A DNA stretch of 64,000 nt from Alkalinema sp. FACHB-956 (lineage in GTDB: Bacteria; Cyanobacteriota; Cyanobacteriia; Leptolyngbyales; Leptolyngbyaceae), in assembly GCF_014697025.1 (NCBI RefSeq), contig NZ_JACJRC010000008.1:62001-126000 (forward strand), in the 5' to 3' direction. Positions 1 through 8,272 of this stretch are shown piece by piece. A program made the position numbers and the translations under genes. The notes beneath the pieces are model-generated. The model had not been told where the DNA came from, did not search any database, and saw nothing but the letters and a program-made list of their open reading frames with translations. The first letter of the stretch is position 1, and each line of letters begins with the position of its first letter.

Positions 1-893
1 GAGCTCCCGGAAATCCCAGTGAGCATCTGGCCCAACCCACCGCCGGTGCAGGATTCAGCCACGGCCACTGTTTGCCCTCGATCCCTGAGTAAGGCCCCCA
101 CGACAGAGGCTAGGGAATCTTGATCTGCACCATAGCAATCGCTGCCTGCGATCGCGCGCAGTTGGGCTTCCACCGGGCTAATCAGAGCCTGTGCAGCGGT
201 CGTTGAATCCGCTTTAGCGGAAATTCTCAATTTGACTTCCCCCCAGTTGGCATAGGGTGCGACTGTGGGATTTGTCAACGCCAAAAATTCACTGACCCGT
301 TCAGCCAGACTGGACTCGGAAATGCCCCAAAACCTGAGGGTTCGGCTGACGATCGTGGCTGAAGTCCAGCCCTGGGCTTGGAGATAGGGAATGGCTGTCT
401 CCTGCCACATGGCTTTCATTTCCGTGGGCACTCCAGGGAACGTGAAAATTGTGACATTAGGCCGAGGCTGCCAAATCATGCCGGGGGCGGTACCGACGGG
501 ATTGGGCAAAATGGCTGATCCCTGGGGCCGGAGCGCCTGTTTCCGATTGTTGTCGGTCATGGTTCTGCCACGGGCTGCGAACTTTTGAGCGATGTCTGCA
601 ACCACTGCGGGATCTTCCACCAGAGGCGTTTCAAACGTTTGCGCGATCGTTTCTGTAGTTAAATCATCGGGAGTTGGCCCCAGGCCACCCGTGAAAATCA
701 GTAACTGTGCCCGACTCGCAGCAAGTTCGATCGCCCGTTTCAGTCGATCGGGATTATCGCCGACGGTGGTTTGGTAATAGTGAGCAATGCCTAACTGAGC
801 CAACTGTTGGGCTAAAAATTGCGCATTGGAATTCAGAATGTCGCCCAGCAATAACTCGGTGCCGACACTCAACACTTCTGCAACGATCGTCAT
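1..893 (-). CDS. cinA: CinA-family protein (competence/damage-inducible), 3' end outside window
   Basis: About the first 297 codons of a CinA protein are visible; the family is usually about 410-420 residues, so the rest lies left of the window. The protein starts [18 protein letters not shown] at the ATG read from 893. It shows the MoaB/MoCF-like nucleotide-binding fold ([13 protein letters not shown] near residues 68-79, [12 protein letters not shown] near 152-163). The start of the C-terminal PncC nicotinamide-nucleotide amidase domain (AESCTGG near residue 280) falls just at the edge. Family members act in NAD by-product recycling, and the competence link is historical. The truncation is an edge effect, not a broken gene. 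Confidence 0.93.
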   Translation of the reverse strand, partial: MTIVAEVLSVGTELLLGDILNSNAQFLAQQLAQLGIAHYYQTTVGDNPDRLKRAIELAASRAQLLIFTGGLGPTPDDLTTETIAQTFETPLVEDPAVVADIAQKFAARGRTMTDNNRKQALRPQGSAILPNPVGTAPGMIWQPRPNVTIFTFPGVPTEMKAMWQETAIPYLQAQGWTSATIVSRTLRFWGISESSLAERVSEFLALTNPTVAPYANWGEVKLRISAKADSTTAAQALISPVEAQLRAIAGSDCYGADQDSLASVVGALLRDRGQTVAVAESCTGGGLGQMLTGISGS

Positions 894-1022
894 GGATTTT
901 TAACCTAGGGTTCTAAGGCGATTGGTTGGGGCGGGATTACTGCGGGAGAGAAATCGGGTAGATTACTAGGCTGCGCTAGATCACCAGGCTGCATTTTTCC
1001 ACTCAGTCCCTCGGCCTAGTCT

Positions 1023-2072
1023 CTAAGCTTGCTTGGCAATTCTCCAAACTCGCCAGGTCGCAAAGCTGAGAATCAACGTGGCCGAAATGGCGTAGGCAAA
1101 GCCACTGGGAACCCCCGAAAAGGCTAGGGCTAAGCTCCCAACCCAGAGGGTCAGAGAATAGATAAACAGAACCGTCCGGCGGTGGGAAAGTCCAGCATTG
1201 AGCAAGCGGTGGTGTAGGTGGCGCTTGTCCGCAATGAAGGGCGATTTGCCGTTGCGTAATCGATCGAGAATAACCGCCGACATATCGAGAATGGGTACCG
1301 CCAGAATCAGATAGGGCAATAGGACTGCCACGGTGGTAACGCCTTTGACAAGGCCGATCGCGCCAATACCCGCTAAGGTAAATCCAATAAAGTAGGATCC
1401 ACCATCCCCCATAAAAATTTGGGCTGGGTTAAAGTTGTACCGAAGGAACCCGAGGGAAGACCCTGCAAGCGCGGCGGCAATCAGCGCTGCTGCCGGTTGC
1501 TTCATGAAAATACAAGTCAGCAGCATGACCACGGCTGCAATACCGGAGACCCCAGCCGCCAAGCCATCTAAGCCATCAATCCAATTAATGGCATTGGTCA
1601 TGCCCACCAGCCACAGCACCGTAATGGTCAGACTGATTGGATCGGGAAGCTGGAGAAGTCCCAAGCCAGGAATGGTAATAAAGTCAATTTGTACGCCCGC
1701 CGACCAAGCCGCGATCGCGACAATAACTTGCATAATCAGTCGGCTCAGGGGCGACAAATTAAACAGGTCGTCGAGCAAGCCAATACCAAAATAAGCCAAG
1801 GCTCCCAGAGCGACCCCCCAGGCTTCGTATTCTTTGACTTGCGGCAGTTGCCCGAAGCCCCCTGTCCACCAAACTGTGAGCAGCGCGAGAGAAAACCCCG
1901 CAAACATCGCCACCCCGCCCAACCGTACCATGGGACGATTGTGAACCTTCCGGGGATCGGGGCGATCGACGAACCCCAAACGGAGTGCCGTCTTCTTGAT
2001 CAAGGGGGTGGTAACAATGACCGTTAGAGCAGCAATGAGAAAAGCAGCCAAGGGATAGAGAAGGGACAGCAT
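1023..2072 (-). CDS. WecA/TagO-type polyprenyl-phosphate GlcNAc-1-phosphate transferase (MraY family)
   Basis: A polytopic membrane protein of 349 residues in the MraY/WecA/TagO superfamily, which transfers a sugar-1-phosphate from a UDP-sugar to undecaprenyl phosphate on the cytoplasmic face. Visible signatures are VDRPDPRKVHNRP in the first cytoplasmic loop, NAINWIDGLDGLAAG (the Asp-rich catalytic motif), FMGDGGS, and the HHRLLNAGLSHRRT loop typical of the WecA/TagO branch rather than MraY itself. Reading starts at the ATG at 2072 (MLSLLYPLAAF), because the membrane segments begin there; an in-frame ATG at 2129 would add 19 unusual residues. Likely role: first step of O-antigen, exopolysaccharide or cell-wall glycan synthesis. 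The exact sugar is not readable. Confidence 0.9.
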   Translation of the reverse strand: MLSLLYPLAAFLIAALTVIVTTPLIKKTALRLGFVDRPDPRKVHNRPMVRLGGVAMFAGFSLALLTVWWTGGFGQLPQVKEYEAWGVALGALAYFGIGLLDDLFNLSPLSRLIMQVIVAIAAWSAGVQIDFITIPGLGLLQLPDPISLTITVLWLVGMTNAINWIDGLDGLAAGVSGIAAVVMLLTCIFMKQPAAALIAAALAGSSLGFLRYNFNPAQIFMGDGGSYFIGFTLAGIGAIGLVKGVTTVAVLLPYLILAVPILDMSAVILDRLRNGKSPFIADKRHLHHRLLNAGLSHRRTVLFIYSLTLWVGSLALAFSGVPSGFAYAISATLILSFATWRVWRIAKQA

Positions 2073-2447
2073 CTGGAAGTGCAGTGAAGTTTCTTTGGAC
2101 AGACGTTGCCAGCAGGGTGAGCCTACCACATACTGATGTTACTCAGCAAAGATTTATTAAGACCGATCGGGTTTGCTTGTTTCTTCGATAGTTTTGCGGG
2201 AGTTCCGTCAAGTTTCAGCGAAGATTAGCTTAACCGATCGAAATTCGTGCTTAAGGTGCCTCAGCATACACGCAAAATTGCCAAAGTGAGGAAATCTTTT
2301 GCAGCAAGGTGCCTGCTGAGCCAAGGGGATTTCAGCTTGTTGCCCAGACTGTTTGCGTCCTAGATTGCTTGTTTTCCAGATTGCTTAATGGGTCTTGCGG
2401 AGGAGATCGGGCAGCGGGCCTCGATCTCCTCTGGTGGTAGGAAATGC
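2073..2447. other. intergenic region between glyA and the WecA-like gene
   Basis: This stretch separates two genes read leftwards, so it should hold the glyA 3' end and the promoter of the WecA-like gene. The only clear structure is a perfect 10-bp inverted repeat just after glyA, listed separately. No ORF with a ribosome binding site, tRNA or repeat was seen. Confidence 0.6.
2400..2431 (-). terminator. strong hairpin just after glyA, possible terminator without a U-tract
   Basis: GAGGAGATCG (2400-2409) and CGATCTCCTC (2422-2431) are perfect inverted repeats with a 12-nt loop, 17 nt beyond the glyA stop. No T-run follows on the minus strand, so it may be an mRNA 3'-end stabiliser or a weak terminator rather than a classical one. 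Confidence 0.45.
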
Positions 2448-3743
2448 CTACACGAGGGCGGGTTCTTCAGCGACTACTTCAGCAGCACCCAGATGGGCAT
2501 AGAGCGGAAAGCGCTCACACAGGGCTGCTACACGATCGCGGCAGGATTGGGCGATCGCGGCATCTTCCGGGTTCAGCAAACGATCGGCAATGATGTTGGC
2601 AATTTCCGTAAACTCAGCGGTTCCCATACCCCGGCTCGTCATGGCTGCTGTACCCAGCCGTAAACCACTGGTGACAAAGGGCGATTCTGGATCAAAGGGA
2701 ACGGTGTTTTTGTTGGCAGTGATGTTGACTTCGCTGACCAGGGCATCGGCAATTTTACCTGTCATCCCGATCGATCGCAGATCCACCAGCAATAGATGGT
2801 TATCGGTGCCGCCGGAAACGATCTTGAAGCCCCGTGCTTGCAGTTGGGCTGCTAAAGTTTGGGCGTTGGCAATGACTTGGGCGCAATAGGTCTTGAACTC
2901 AGGCTTGAGGGCTTCGCCAAAGGCAACGGCTTTTGCCGCGATGACATGCTCCAGAGGCCCGCCTTGGGTTCCAGGGAACACCGCCTTATCGAACAATTTG
3001 CCCAGGTCTGCATCGCGGGTCATGATCAATCCACCGCGCGGCCCCCGCAGAGTCTTGTGGGTGGTGGTGGTGACCACATCGCAGTAGGGCAGGGGATTGG
3101 GATGGTGGCCCGTGGCAACAAGCCCAGCAATGTGGGCGATATCTGCCATGAGGTAAGCACCCACTTCATCGGCGATCGATCGGAATTTGTCGAAGTGGAT
3201 CGTCCGGGGATAGGCTGAGTAGCCACAGATGATCAGCTTAGGCTTGTGTTGTTTGGCCAGTTCCCGAATTTGCTCGTAGTCTAGTTGCTCAGTTTCTTGA
3301 CTGACGCCATATTGCACGACGTTGAACCACTTCCCGGAAACGTTCACCGGAGATCCGTGGGTTAGGTGACCGCCATGGGACAGATCCATCCCCAAAATGG
3401 TATCACCCGGTTTGAGGAGCGCTAAAAACACAGCAAAGTTGGCCTGGGCACCGGAGTGGGGTTGCACGTTGGCATGGGCTGCGCCAAAAAGTTCCTTGAT
3501 GCGATCGATGGCAATTTGTTCAATCTGATCCACAAACTCGCAGCCGCCGTAGTAGCGCTTGCTGGGCAGGCCTTCAGCATATTTGTTGGTCAACACCGAG
3601 CCCTGGGCTGCCATGACAGCGGGGGAGGTAAAGTTCTCGCTAGCAATCAGTTCCAAGTGATCCCGTTGACGCTTCAGTTCCTGGTTAATCAATGCAGCAA
3701 CTGCTGGATCCTGTTTGGAGAGGAAATCAGAGTTCGTAGTCAC
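2448..3743 (-). CDS. glyA: serine hydroxymethyltransferase
   Basis: PLP enzyme that interconverts serine and glycine and feeds one-carbon units to tetrahydrofolate. The reading gives about 431 residues, normal for the family. Visible hallmarks are [12 protein letters not shown] near the N-terminus, [37 protein letters not shown], and the PLP-lysine motif [11 protein letters not shown]. The start is chosen as the GTG at 3743: an AGGA sequence lies 8 nt upstream and cyanobacterial GlyA proteins begin with a TTNSDFLS-like sequence. An ATG at 3761 would add six residues. The gene stands alone, with a hairpin after it. Confidence 0.97.
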   Translation of the reverse strand: MTTNSDFLSKQDPAVAALINQELKRQRDHLELIASENFTSPAVMAAQGSVLTNKYAEGLPSKRYYGGCEFVDQIEQIAIDRIKELFGAAHANVQPHSGAQANFAVFLALLKPGDTILGMDLSHGGHLTHGSPVNVSGKWFNVVQYGVSQETEQLDYEQIRELAKQHKPKLIICGYSAYPRTIHFDKFRSIADEVGAYLMADIAHIAGLVATGHHPNPLPYCDVVTTTTHKTLRGPRGGLIMTRDADLGKLFDKAVFPGTQGGPLEHVIAAKAVAFGEALKPEFKTYCAQVIANAQTLAAQLQARGFKIVSGGTDNHLLLVDLRSIGMTGKIADALVSEVNITANKNTVPFDPESPFVTSGLRLGTAAMTSRGMGTAEFTEIANIIADRLLNPEDAAIAQSCRDRVAALCERFPLYAHLGAAEVVAEEPALV

Positions 3744-4132
3744 AGTTTCAGTCCTATGCAAATGTAGTGAATGGGAAAACGTCAGAGACGTGCTTTGATG
3801 TCCTGGTTTAGCGGTACGACATTGCTAGCCTAGCCGCTGCGGTCGCTTGGCAGATTGTTCGCTCAAGCTCCTTTTTAGTTCAGTCAGATTTCAAATCATA
3901 CTGCGTTGAGAAGTCTGACGCATTGGGCAACTTGAGAGGAAACCAAAATTTTTAATCTTACGTCAGAGTTTTTGTGTCAAGTGCAGTGGCCTGTCTCATG
4001 GGTTACGACTTCAAAATGAGCCAGCGTTTAAACTGTCTATAAAGTTTGCAACGATCGTCCTTATCTCTCGCCTACAATAAAGTCAAGACAATATGGTCAA
4101 GAGACACAGGCGAATCACTGGAGGTGGCAGCA
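3744..4132. other. divergent intergenic region, glyA and the small four-Cys gene
   Basis: This 389-nt gap lies between the glyA start (leftward) and a small rightward gene, so promoters for both are expected. A TACAAT hexamer at 4073-4078 could be the -10 element for the rightward gene, but no convincing -35 is seen. No riboswitch or RNA gene was recognised. Confidence 0.4.
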
Positions 4133-4330
4133 ATGTTAGTGGTTCTAGTCGGTGATCAACTGATTTCTCCTCAGCAAGTTTGTCAAAACTGCCTTATGGC
4201 TGATCAAAGTGGTCAACCCCGTTGGCAAGGGGGACGACTGCGATGTGGTCAGGCGATCGCTAAAACGGTTGATCAGCAACCCCGTCAGTTTGAATGTCAG
4301 ATGGGCTTCAAAATTTTAAACGTTGAGTAA
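4133..4330 (+). CDS. small conserved cyanobacterial protein with four cysteines
   Basis: A 65-residue protein beginning MLVVLVGDQLISPQQ. The start is the ATG at 4133, which has a GGAGG Shine-Dalgarno about 8 nt upstream; the reading frame also opens earlier at 4046, but without such a site. Cysteines are at residues 17, 20, 38 and 55, in the settings VCQNC, RCG and ECQMGF, a spacing that could bind zinc or an iron-sulfur centre. I recall similar short unannotated proteins in other cyanobacteria, but no function is known to me. It sits alone between divergent glyA and the Tic20 homologue, with no obvious operon partner. Confidence 0.7.
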   Translation: MLVVLVGDQLISPQQVCQNCLMADQSGQPRWQGGRLRCGQAIAKTVDQQPRQFECQMGFKILNVE

Positions 4331-4484
4331 CGGGGCTTCATCTTTAGTCATCCGATACCCTCCCTATCATCACTTAATGGTTCGAACCTTCTAGCGGGTA
4401 CTGAAGGCTGACGCTCGTCAATCCGATAGGTTTGCTAAAGTATGCTGGTGCATAGCCTGTTGTATTTCGTTGGAGAATCTGCTC

Positions 4485-4982
4485 ATGACTGGCCGTGGGT
4501 CTGTTAGTCCATCCGATCGCTTTTTTTCTTGCTTGGTCTACATCTTGCCCTTGATGGAAACCCTGGTTTTAGTCAGTCAAGGAATTACTGGTGGTTCATT
4601 ACTAGCCCCTGTGTTTGCCCTGTTAGTGGTGCCCTTGAGTCCAATCATTAGCATTTACTACGGTTTTGGGGGCTTGCTTTCCTTTGCCGTATTTTTAGCC
4701 CTTTATATGTTGGTGGTGCGGAACTCGGAACTGTCCCACTTCCTCCGCTACAACGTCATGCAAGCCATTCTGTTCGGCATCGTCCTGAGTCTCATGGGGA
4801 TTGTCTGGCAGTACTTCCTCGAGGCGATTTTCAAAAACACGATCGTTGCAGAGACGTTGTTCAACACAATTTTTCTGGGTGGCTTAGTGGCGGTCGGCTA
4901 TTCAGTGGTTCAGACGGCCTTGGGGCGATATGCGGAAATTCCAGCCATTTCTGAGGCGGTGTCCAACCAAGTGCGTTACTAG
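4485..4982 (+). CDS. Tic20 family membrane protein
   Basis: About 165 residues with four hydrophobic segments, matching the Tic20 family. In plants Tic20 is an inner-envelope translocon component; cyanobacterial members are plasma or thylakoid membrane proteins of unclear role. Supporting features are SDRFFSCLVYILPLMETL at the N-terminus, a central FLRYNVMQAILFGIVLSLMG stretch (the conserved RxNxxQA signature of the family), and a C-terminal helix ending in YSVVQTALGRYAEIP. The start is taken at the ATG at 4485 (MTGRGSVSPSDRF); an upstream in-frame ATG at 4470 adds only five residues. It is monocistronic. Confidence 0.85.
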   Translation: MTGRGSVSPSDRFFSCLVYILPLMETLVLVSQGITGGSLLAPVFALLVVPLSPIISIYYGFGGLLSFAVFLALYMLVVRNSELSHFLRYNVMQAILFGIVLSLMGIVWQYFLEAIFKNTIVAETLFNTIFLGGLVAVGYSVVQTALGRYAEIPAISEAVSNQVRY

Positions 4983-5000
4983 GGCTGCTGCGCTAGGGCT

Positions 5001-5059
5001 GTTAGGACTGGGCTGATTAGGACTAGTGAGGACTAGGTTGGTTAGGACTGGGCTTGTTA
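5001..5059. repeat. short imperfect tandem repeat, GTTAGGACTGGGCT unit
   Basis: GTTAGGACTGGGCT occurs at 5001-5014 and again at 5041-5054, with degenerate GGACTAG copies between. It lies just after the Tic20 stop. It is one of many short tandem repeats in this window, each with a different unit. Confidence 0.75.
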
Positions 5060-5120
5060 CTCACAGTGGATTCCTAGCAGCGCATGTTTAAAGCGAAGTC
5101 TGGGTGGAAAGGTTTTGGGG

Positions 5121-5900
5121 TCATTCAGGACTAATCCGTTTATGAACGGTGTTTTCTAGAAATCCGATTCCCTCGATCGAGACTCGTACTCGATCGCCCA
5201 CTTGCATGGGGCCAACGCCCTCAGGAGTGCCGGTGAGAATCACATCTCCCGGTAACAAGGTCATGATGTGGCTAATGTATGACACCAACGCCGCAGGCGA
5301 GAAAACCATTTCGCTGACAGAGGCTGATTGAACATTCGTCTCATTCAAGAGCGTTGTGACTTGGGCATCCGGACTAATTTCCCGCACAATCCAGGGGCCG
5401 ATCGGACAAAAGGTGTCAAACCCCTTGGCCCGAGTCCATTGGCCGTCTTTTTGCTGAAGGTCGCGGGCTGTGACATCGTTGGCGATCGTGTACCCCCAAA
5501 TTTTGGTTTCCGCCTCAGCCAAAGAACAATCCACGGCACGATCGCCCATGACCAGCGCCAATTCTCCTTCGTAATCTACTCGATCGGACTGGGGCGGATA
5601 CAGAATGGATCCGCAATGGGGAATAATTGTGGTGGTGGGTTTCAAAAACAACAAGGGTTCCGGTGGCAGAACACCACCCATTTCGGCGGCATGTTTCGCG
5701 TAATTCTTACCCACGGCCACAATTTTTGAGGGGGCACAGGGCGCTAGTAGTTGGTAATCCGTTTCCGGAAAGGTCAGATCCATCGGCTGTCCATGCAACC
5801 AAGGAGGAGCGTCGAGCACCTGCACGGTGCGATCGAGGTGGAGCAACCCATAAAAAATGCGTTGATCAGGGGCTTGGATGCGGACATAGCGCTGTGCCAT
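5121..5900 (-). CDS. fumarylacetoacetate hydrolase family protein
   Basis: A 259-residue FAH-fold hydrolase or isomerase. Members are metal-dependent enzymes acting on acylpyruvates, oxaloacetate or 2-hydroxy-hepta-dienedioates; the substrate cannot be read here. Visible hallmarks are VGKNYAKHAAEMGG near residue 63, LFLKPTTTI, DYEGELALVMG (metal-binding acidic residues), GYTIANDVTARDLQ, and ILTGTPEGVGPM near the C-terminus. The catalytic domain is complete. It starts at the ATG at 5900, divergent from rpsF, and is not clustered with tyrosine- or aromatic-degradation genes, so the likely role is general metabolite repair (oxaloacetate tautomerase or acylpyruvase-like); that is inference. Confidence 0.9.
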   Translation of the reverse strand: MAQRYVRIQAPDQRIFYGLLHLDRTVQVLDAPPWLHGQPMDLTFPETDYQLLAPCAPSKIVAVGKNYAKHAAEMGGVLPPEPLLFLKPTTTIIPHCGSILYPPQSDRVDYEGELALVMGDRAVDCSLAEAETKIWGYTIANDVTARDLQQKDGQWTRAKGFDTFCPIGPWIVREISPDAQVTTLLNETNVQSASVSEMVFSPAALVSYISHIMTLLPGDVILTGTPEGVGPMQVGDRVRVSIEGIGFLENTVHKRISPE

Positions 5901-5918
5901 AGGACTTTGTGCTCAAAC

Positions 5919-5927
5919 TGGTATAAA
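5919..5927 (+). promoter_or_regulatory. possible extended -10 promoter of rpsF
   Basis: TGGTATAAA has the TGn extension plus a TATAAA -10 hexamer, about 110 nt upstream of the rpsF start. No good -35 is visible, which fits an extended -10 promoter. Position and sequence only; no transcript data. Confidence 0.4.
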
Positions 5928-5964
5928 ATTGTAGATCCTTGCTTTTTTGGTGGCAGCGTCATGG

Positions 5965-6018
5965 AGTACTGGATCAGGTTCAGTACTGAATGAGCGACTG
6001 GTACTGGAGAAAGCCAGT
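5965..6018 (+). promoter_or_regulatory. two hairpins in the rpsF leader, possible autoregulatory site
   Basis: AGTACTG (5965-5971) pairs with CAGTACT (5981-5987), and ACTGG (5997-6001) pairs with CCAGT (6014-6018), giving two adjacent stem-loops directly before the rpsF ribosome binding site (AAGGAG at about 6027). In other bacteria an S6:S18 leader RNA controls this gene. I cannot show that these hairpins are that element. Confidence 0.35.
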
Positions 6019-6039
6019 TAGTCCAAAAGGAGAAAACCC

Positions 6040-6357
6040 ATGGCTAAGAACTTTATCTACGAAACAATGTACATTCTGCGCCCTGACCTGGGGGATGAAT
6101 CTGTCGATCAAGCGATCGAAAAATACCAAGGCATCCTCAAGGATAATGGGGCAGAAATTCTCGAAACTCAACACCGGGGTAAGCGTCGTCTGGCCTACGA
6201 AATCGATCGTCACCGTGAAGGCATCTACATTCAGATGAATTACCGGGTGACGGGCGCAGCGATCGCAGCCATGGAGCGGGCCATGCGTCTGAACGAAGAT
6301 GTGATTCGCTACCTCACCGTCAAGCAAACCGTTGAAGCTGAAGAAGCGCAAGCTTAA
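6040..6357 (+). CDS. rpsF: 30S ribosomal protein S6
   Basis: A 105-residue S6 protein, which binds 16S rRNA with S18 in the platform of the small subunit. The sequence begins [17 protein letters not shown] and has the family's [21 protein letters not shown]-type central strand region and the ending [13 protein letters not shown]. The ATG at 6040 has a clear AAGGAG about 8 nt upstream. It is a single-gene unit here, with no ssb or rpsR adjacent. A hairpin terminator follows at 6419. Confidence 0.98.
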   Translation: MAKNFIYETMYILRPDLGDESVDQAIEKYQGILKDNGAEILETQHRGKRRLAYEIDRHREGIYIQMNYRVTGAAIAAMERAMRLNEDVIRYLTVKQTVEAEEAQA

Positions 6358-6365
6358 GCTATCAA

Positions 6366-6406
6366 TTCATCACAAGCTAACGATTTCATCACAAGCTAAA
6401 CGATTT
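6366..6406. repeat. tandem duplication, unit TTCATCACAAGCTAACGAT
   Basis: Two nearly identical copies of about 20 nt (6366-6384 and 6385-6404) lie between the rpsF stop and its terminator. Confidence 0.8.
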
Positions 6407-6418
6407 AGTGTGAGTTCC

Positions 6419-6450
6419 GGGGCAGTTGATTAAGACTGCCTCGTTTTTTT
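6419..6450 (+). terminator. rho-independent terminator of rpsF
   Basis: GGCAGT and ACTGCC form the stem core (6421-6426 with 6435-6440), followed by a run of seven T at 6444-6450. Confidence 0.85.
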
Positions 6451-6681
6451 TAGGACCGTTGGGTGACTGAAGGCATTTCAACCAGCCTTGGATTGACAAA
6501 TTTGGAGAGTCTTGGTTGAGTGATTCTCAACGGGGACAATAGTGAGTTGGTTAAGTTTGCTGAGAAGTTTCTGAGAACAGTGTGTCATCTTGCCGATCGC
6601 TGATTAAAATAGCCAGCATCCTTGATTAATCAATTTCTTGTCCATCGAATTATCCGCGTTAGTTAACGGAGCTACGAAGTC

Positions 6682-7248
6682 GTGTCCCAAGCTGAAATTC
6701 CTACTCTCCAGCAGCTTCAGGCTGAAGTTGTCCATCTCAAAGAAGAGTTGCAAACCCGTGACCAGTTGGTACAGCAGCTCTCCCAGGAACTATTTCGGCT
6801 GGTCAAGGGAAATAGTCGTCAGCCCCTACAGCAAGTGACAACTGAACGCGACTTGGCGGAAATGCGAGCCCTGCGGGAACAGTTGCAAGGCATGGAAGAA
6901 CAGGTCAGCTTTTACCAGGATCAAATTGCTGAACGTGATACTCGGATTTGCTCTCTGGAGCAGTCAGTACAGGAGCTGAGCGATCGGTCACAAATGCTAG
7001 AACAGGTGGTTCAGGAACTGCCGAATCTCTATCGCCAAAAGTTTGCTGAACGGATGGCTCCTGTCAAGGAAAAAGTAGCCCAAATTCAGCAGGAAAATCG
7101 CAAACTCCATGCCGAGTTACAAAGTGTCAGCTATCGCTTGGCGGTGCGGAGTCGTAAGGCGGGACAACTGGATTTACCCAGCTTTGCCCGTGGTGAAGAC
7201 GAAGTTGATTTGTCTGCACCAGGGCTATCTCCCTTAGAAAATGTCTAA
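6682..7248 (+). CDS. coiled-coil protein of unknown function
   Basis: A 188-residue soluble, Gln- and Glu-rich protein that starts at a GTG at 6682 (VSQAEIPTLQQLQ). No ATG is better placed, and a GGAG lies about 14 nt upstream. Heptad patterns of Leu, Val and charged residues run from about residue 5 to 150 (for example LQAEVVHLKEELQTRDQLVQ and MLEQVVQELPNLYRQKF), so it is mostly coiled coil. The C-terminal 30 residues are non-helical. No enzymatic motif was seen and I do not recognise the family by name; a structural or scaffolding role would be a guess. It is monocistronic, with a hairpin downstream. Confidence 0.7.
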   Translation: MSQAEIPTLQQLQAEVVHLKEELQTRDQLVQQLSQELFRLVKGNSRQPLQQVTTERDLAEMRALREQLQGMEEQVSFYQDQIAERDTRICSLEQSVQELSDRSQMLEQVVQELPNLYRQKFAERMAPVKEKVAQIQQENRKLHAELQSVSYRLAVRSRKAGQLDLPSFARGEDEVDLSAPGLSPLENV

Positions 7249-7301
7249 TCCAGGCTGGATCCGCGACTCGCTAGCTGTAAGTTTGACAAGAATAACGAAC
7301 A

Positions 7302-7352
7302 GGACACCCCGCTCACGGCATATCAGCTCGACATAGCAGGGTGTCCCGTTTG
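7302..7352 (+). terminator. long-loop hairpin after the coiled-coil gene
   Basis: GGACACCC (7302-7309) and GGGTGTCC (7339-7346) are perfect inverted repeats around a 29-nt loop, followed by CGTTTGGTTT. The U-tract is weak. It lies between convergent genes, so it may serve either strand. Confidence 0.55.
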
Positions 7353-7437
7353 GTTTGCTGGGTTGTTAGCCAGGTTGCTTGTTCCTGGTGTTGAGATTCC
7401 AAATCCTTGGAAAGTGAAGGATTGGATCTGCCACAGG

Positions 7438-7785
7438 TTAGCAATCTTGGACAAGACCTTCATAGGTTTCCACGATCGGCAATACGTTGTCTAAACGAGA
7501 AATTTCCAAAATTAATCGCATTGACGGACTAAGGCCACAAATCACCATTCTGGCCCCGTGGTGTTTGGCCATGCGTACCCCAGAGGCGAGGGCAACTAAG
7601 CCGGTACTATCCAATGAATCGATCGCGGATAGGTCTAACACCCAAAGCTGTTGAACCTGAGTCTGCTCAGGCCCGTTCGATCGATGGCGGGAAACCTGCT
7701 TCATTTGAGCAGCTAACCACTGTTCATCAAACTGAAACTGGGGTTGTAAAAGGACTAAACCTTTGGTCTCTATTTGAACTGTCAT
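7438..7785 (-). CDS. STAS-domain protein (anti-anti-sigma factor-like)
   Basis: About 115 residues forming one STAS domain, the fold of SpoIIAA-type anti-sigma antagonists. The phosphoacceptor loop is visible as LDLSAIDSLDSTGLVAL, with Ser-Thr where the regulated Ser usually sits, followed by GARMVICGLSPSMRLILE. The start is the ATG at 7785 (MTVQIETKGLVLLQPQ), preceded by AAGGGGTGTG as a ribosome binding site. A longer frame up to 7929 exists, but its extra 48 residues look like leader DNA. No kinase (SpoIIAB/RsbW type) or PP2C phosphatase gene is adjacent, so its partner must lie elsewhere. It resembles cyanobacterial STAS proteins used in slow stress or motility switches. Confidence 0.85.
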   Translation of the reverse strand: MTVQIETKGLVLLQPQFQFDEQWLAAQMKQVSRHRSNGPEQTQVQQLWVLDLSAIDSLDSTGLVALASGVRMAKHHGARMVICGLSPSMRLILEISRLDNVLPIVETYEGLVQDC

Positions 7786-8272
7786 ACCACACCCCTTGAT
7801 TAAATTCTTTTGACTAAGATTTTCTTGACTAAGATGCATGGATTGAAAATACATGGATCGAGCGATCGTGACCTGTATCGTTCTGGTATCGTTCTGGTCT
7901 CCAGCAGGCATTAGGTCACCAATTTTCACAGTATGGGTTGAGAATACAGCGGACTCCCTCGGTGAAACACCTAGAAATTTTTTCCCACAAAGTCTGTAAT
8001 TCTACGGAATTTAGATAGCTTCAATATAGAAACCCCGATCGGAGGAACCCGTCTATTTTGTCAGGGTTTCATTAAATCTTGACCTTAGGGCAGAAAGCAA
8101 GCCTAGTTTCTTAAAGAAATCTTTGAACAGTGATAATAATTTCTTCAATTGAAAATTGTGATGGCCTATGGTTGGCCTCTAGACTTTTGGGCAGCCATCA
8201 AGACTTGATTGACAGTCTGGATAGCTGCACGCCAAGATAGATGGGTGCATGAAGGATTGTAAAGGACGTCTA
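7786..8272. other. divergent intergenic region, STAS gene and DedA gene
   Basis: A 487-nt AT-richer region that must hold both promoters. GAAACCC (about 8030) and GGGTTTC (about 8064) form an inverted repeat that could be a leader structure. No ORF with a ribosome binding site, tRNA or long repeat was seen. Confidence 0.45.

Larger units (their letters stand above)
6358..6681. other. intergenic region, rpsF to coiled-coil gene
   Basis: It contains a short direct repeat and the rpsF terminator (both listed), then about 230 nt of leader DNA for the next gene. No further structure was recognised. Confidence 0.6.

Noticed and set aside
4378-4395. GGTTCGAACC resembling a tRNA T-arm
   Set aside because: The flanking bases on either strand do not form a 5-bp T stem, and no acceptor or anticodon arm can be paired around it.
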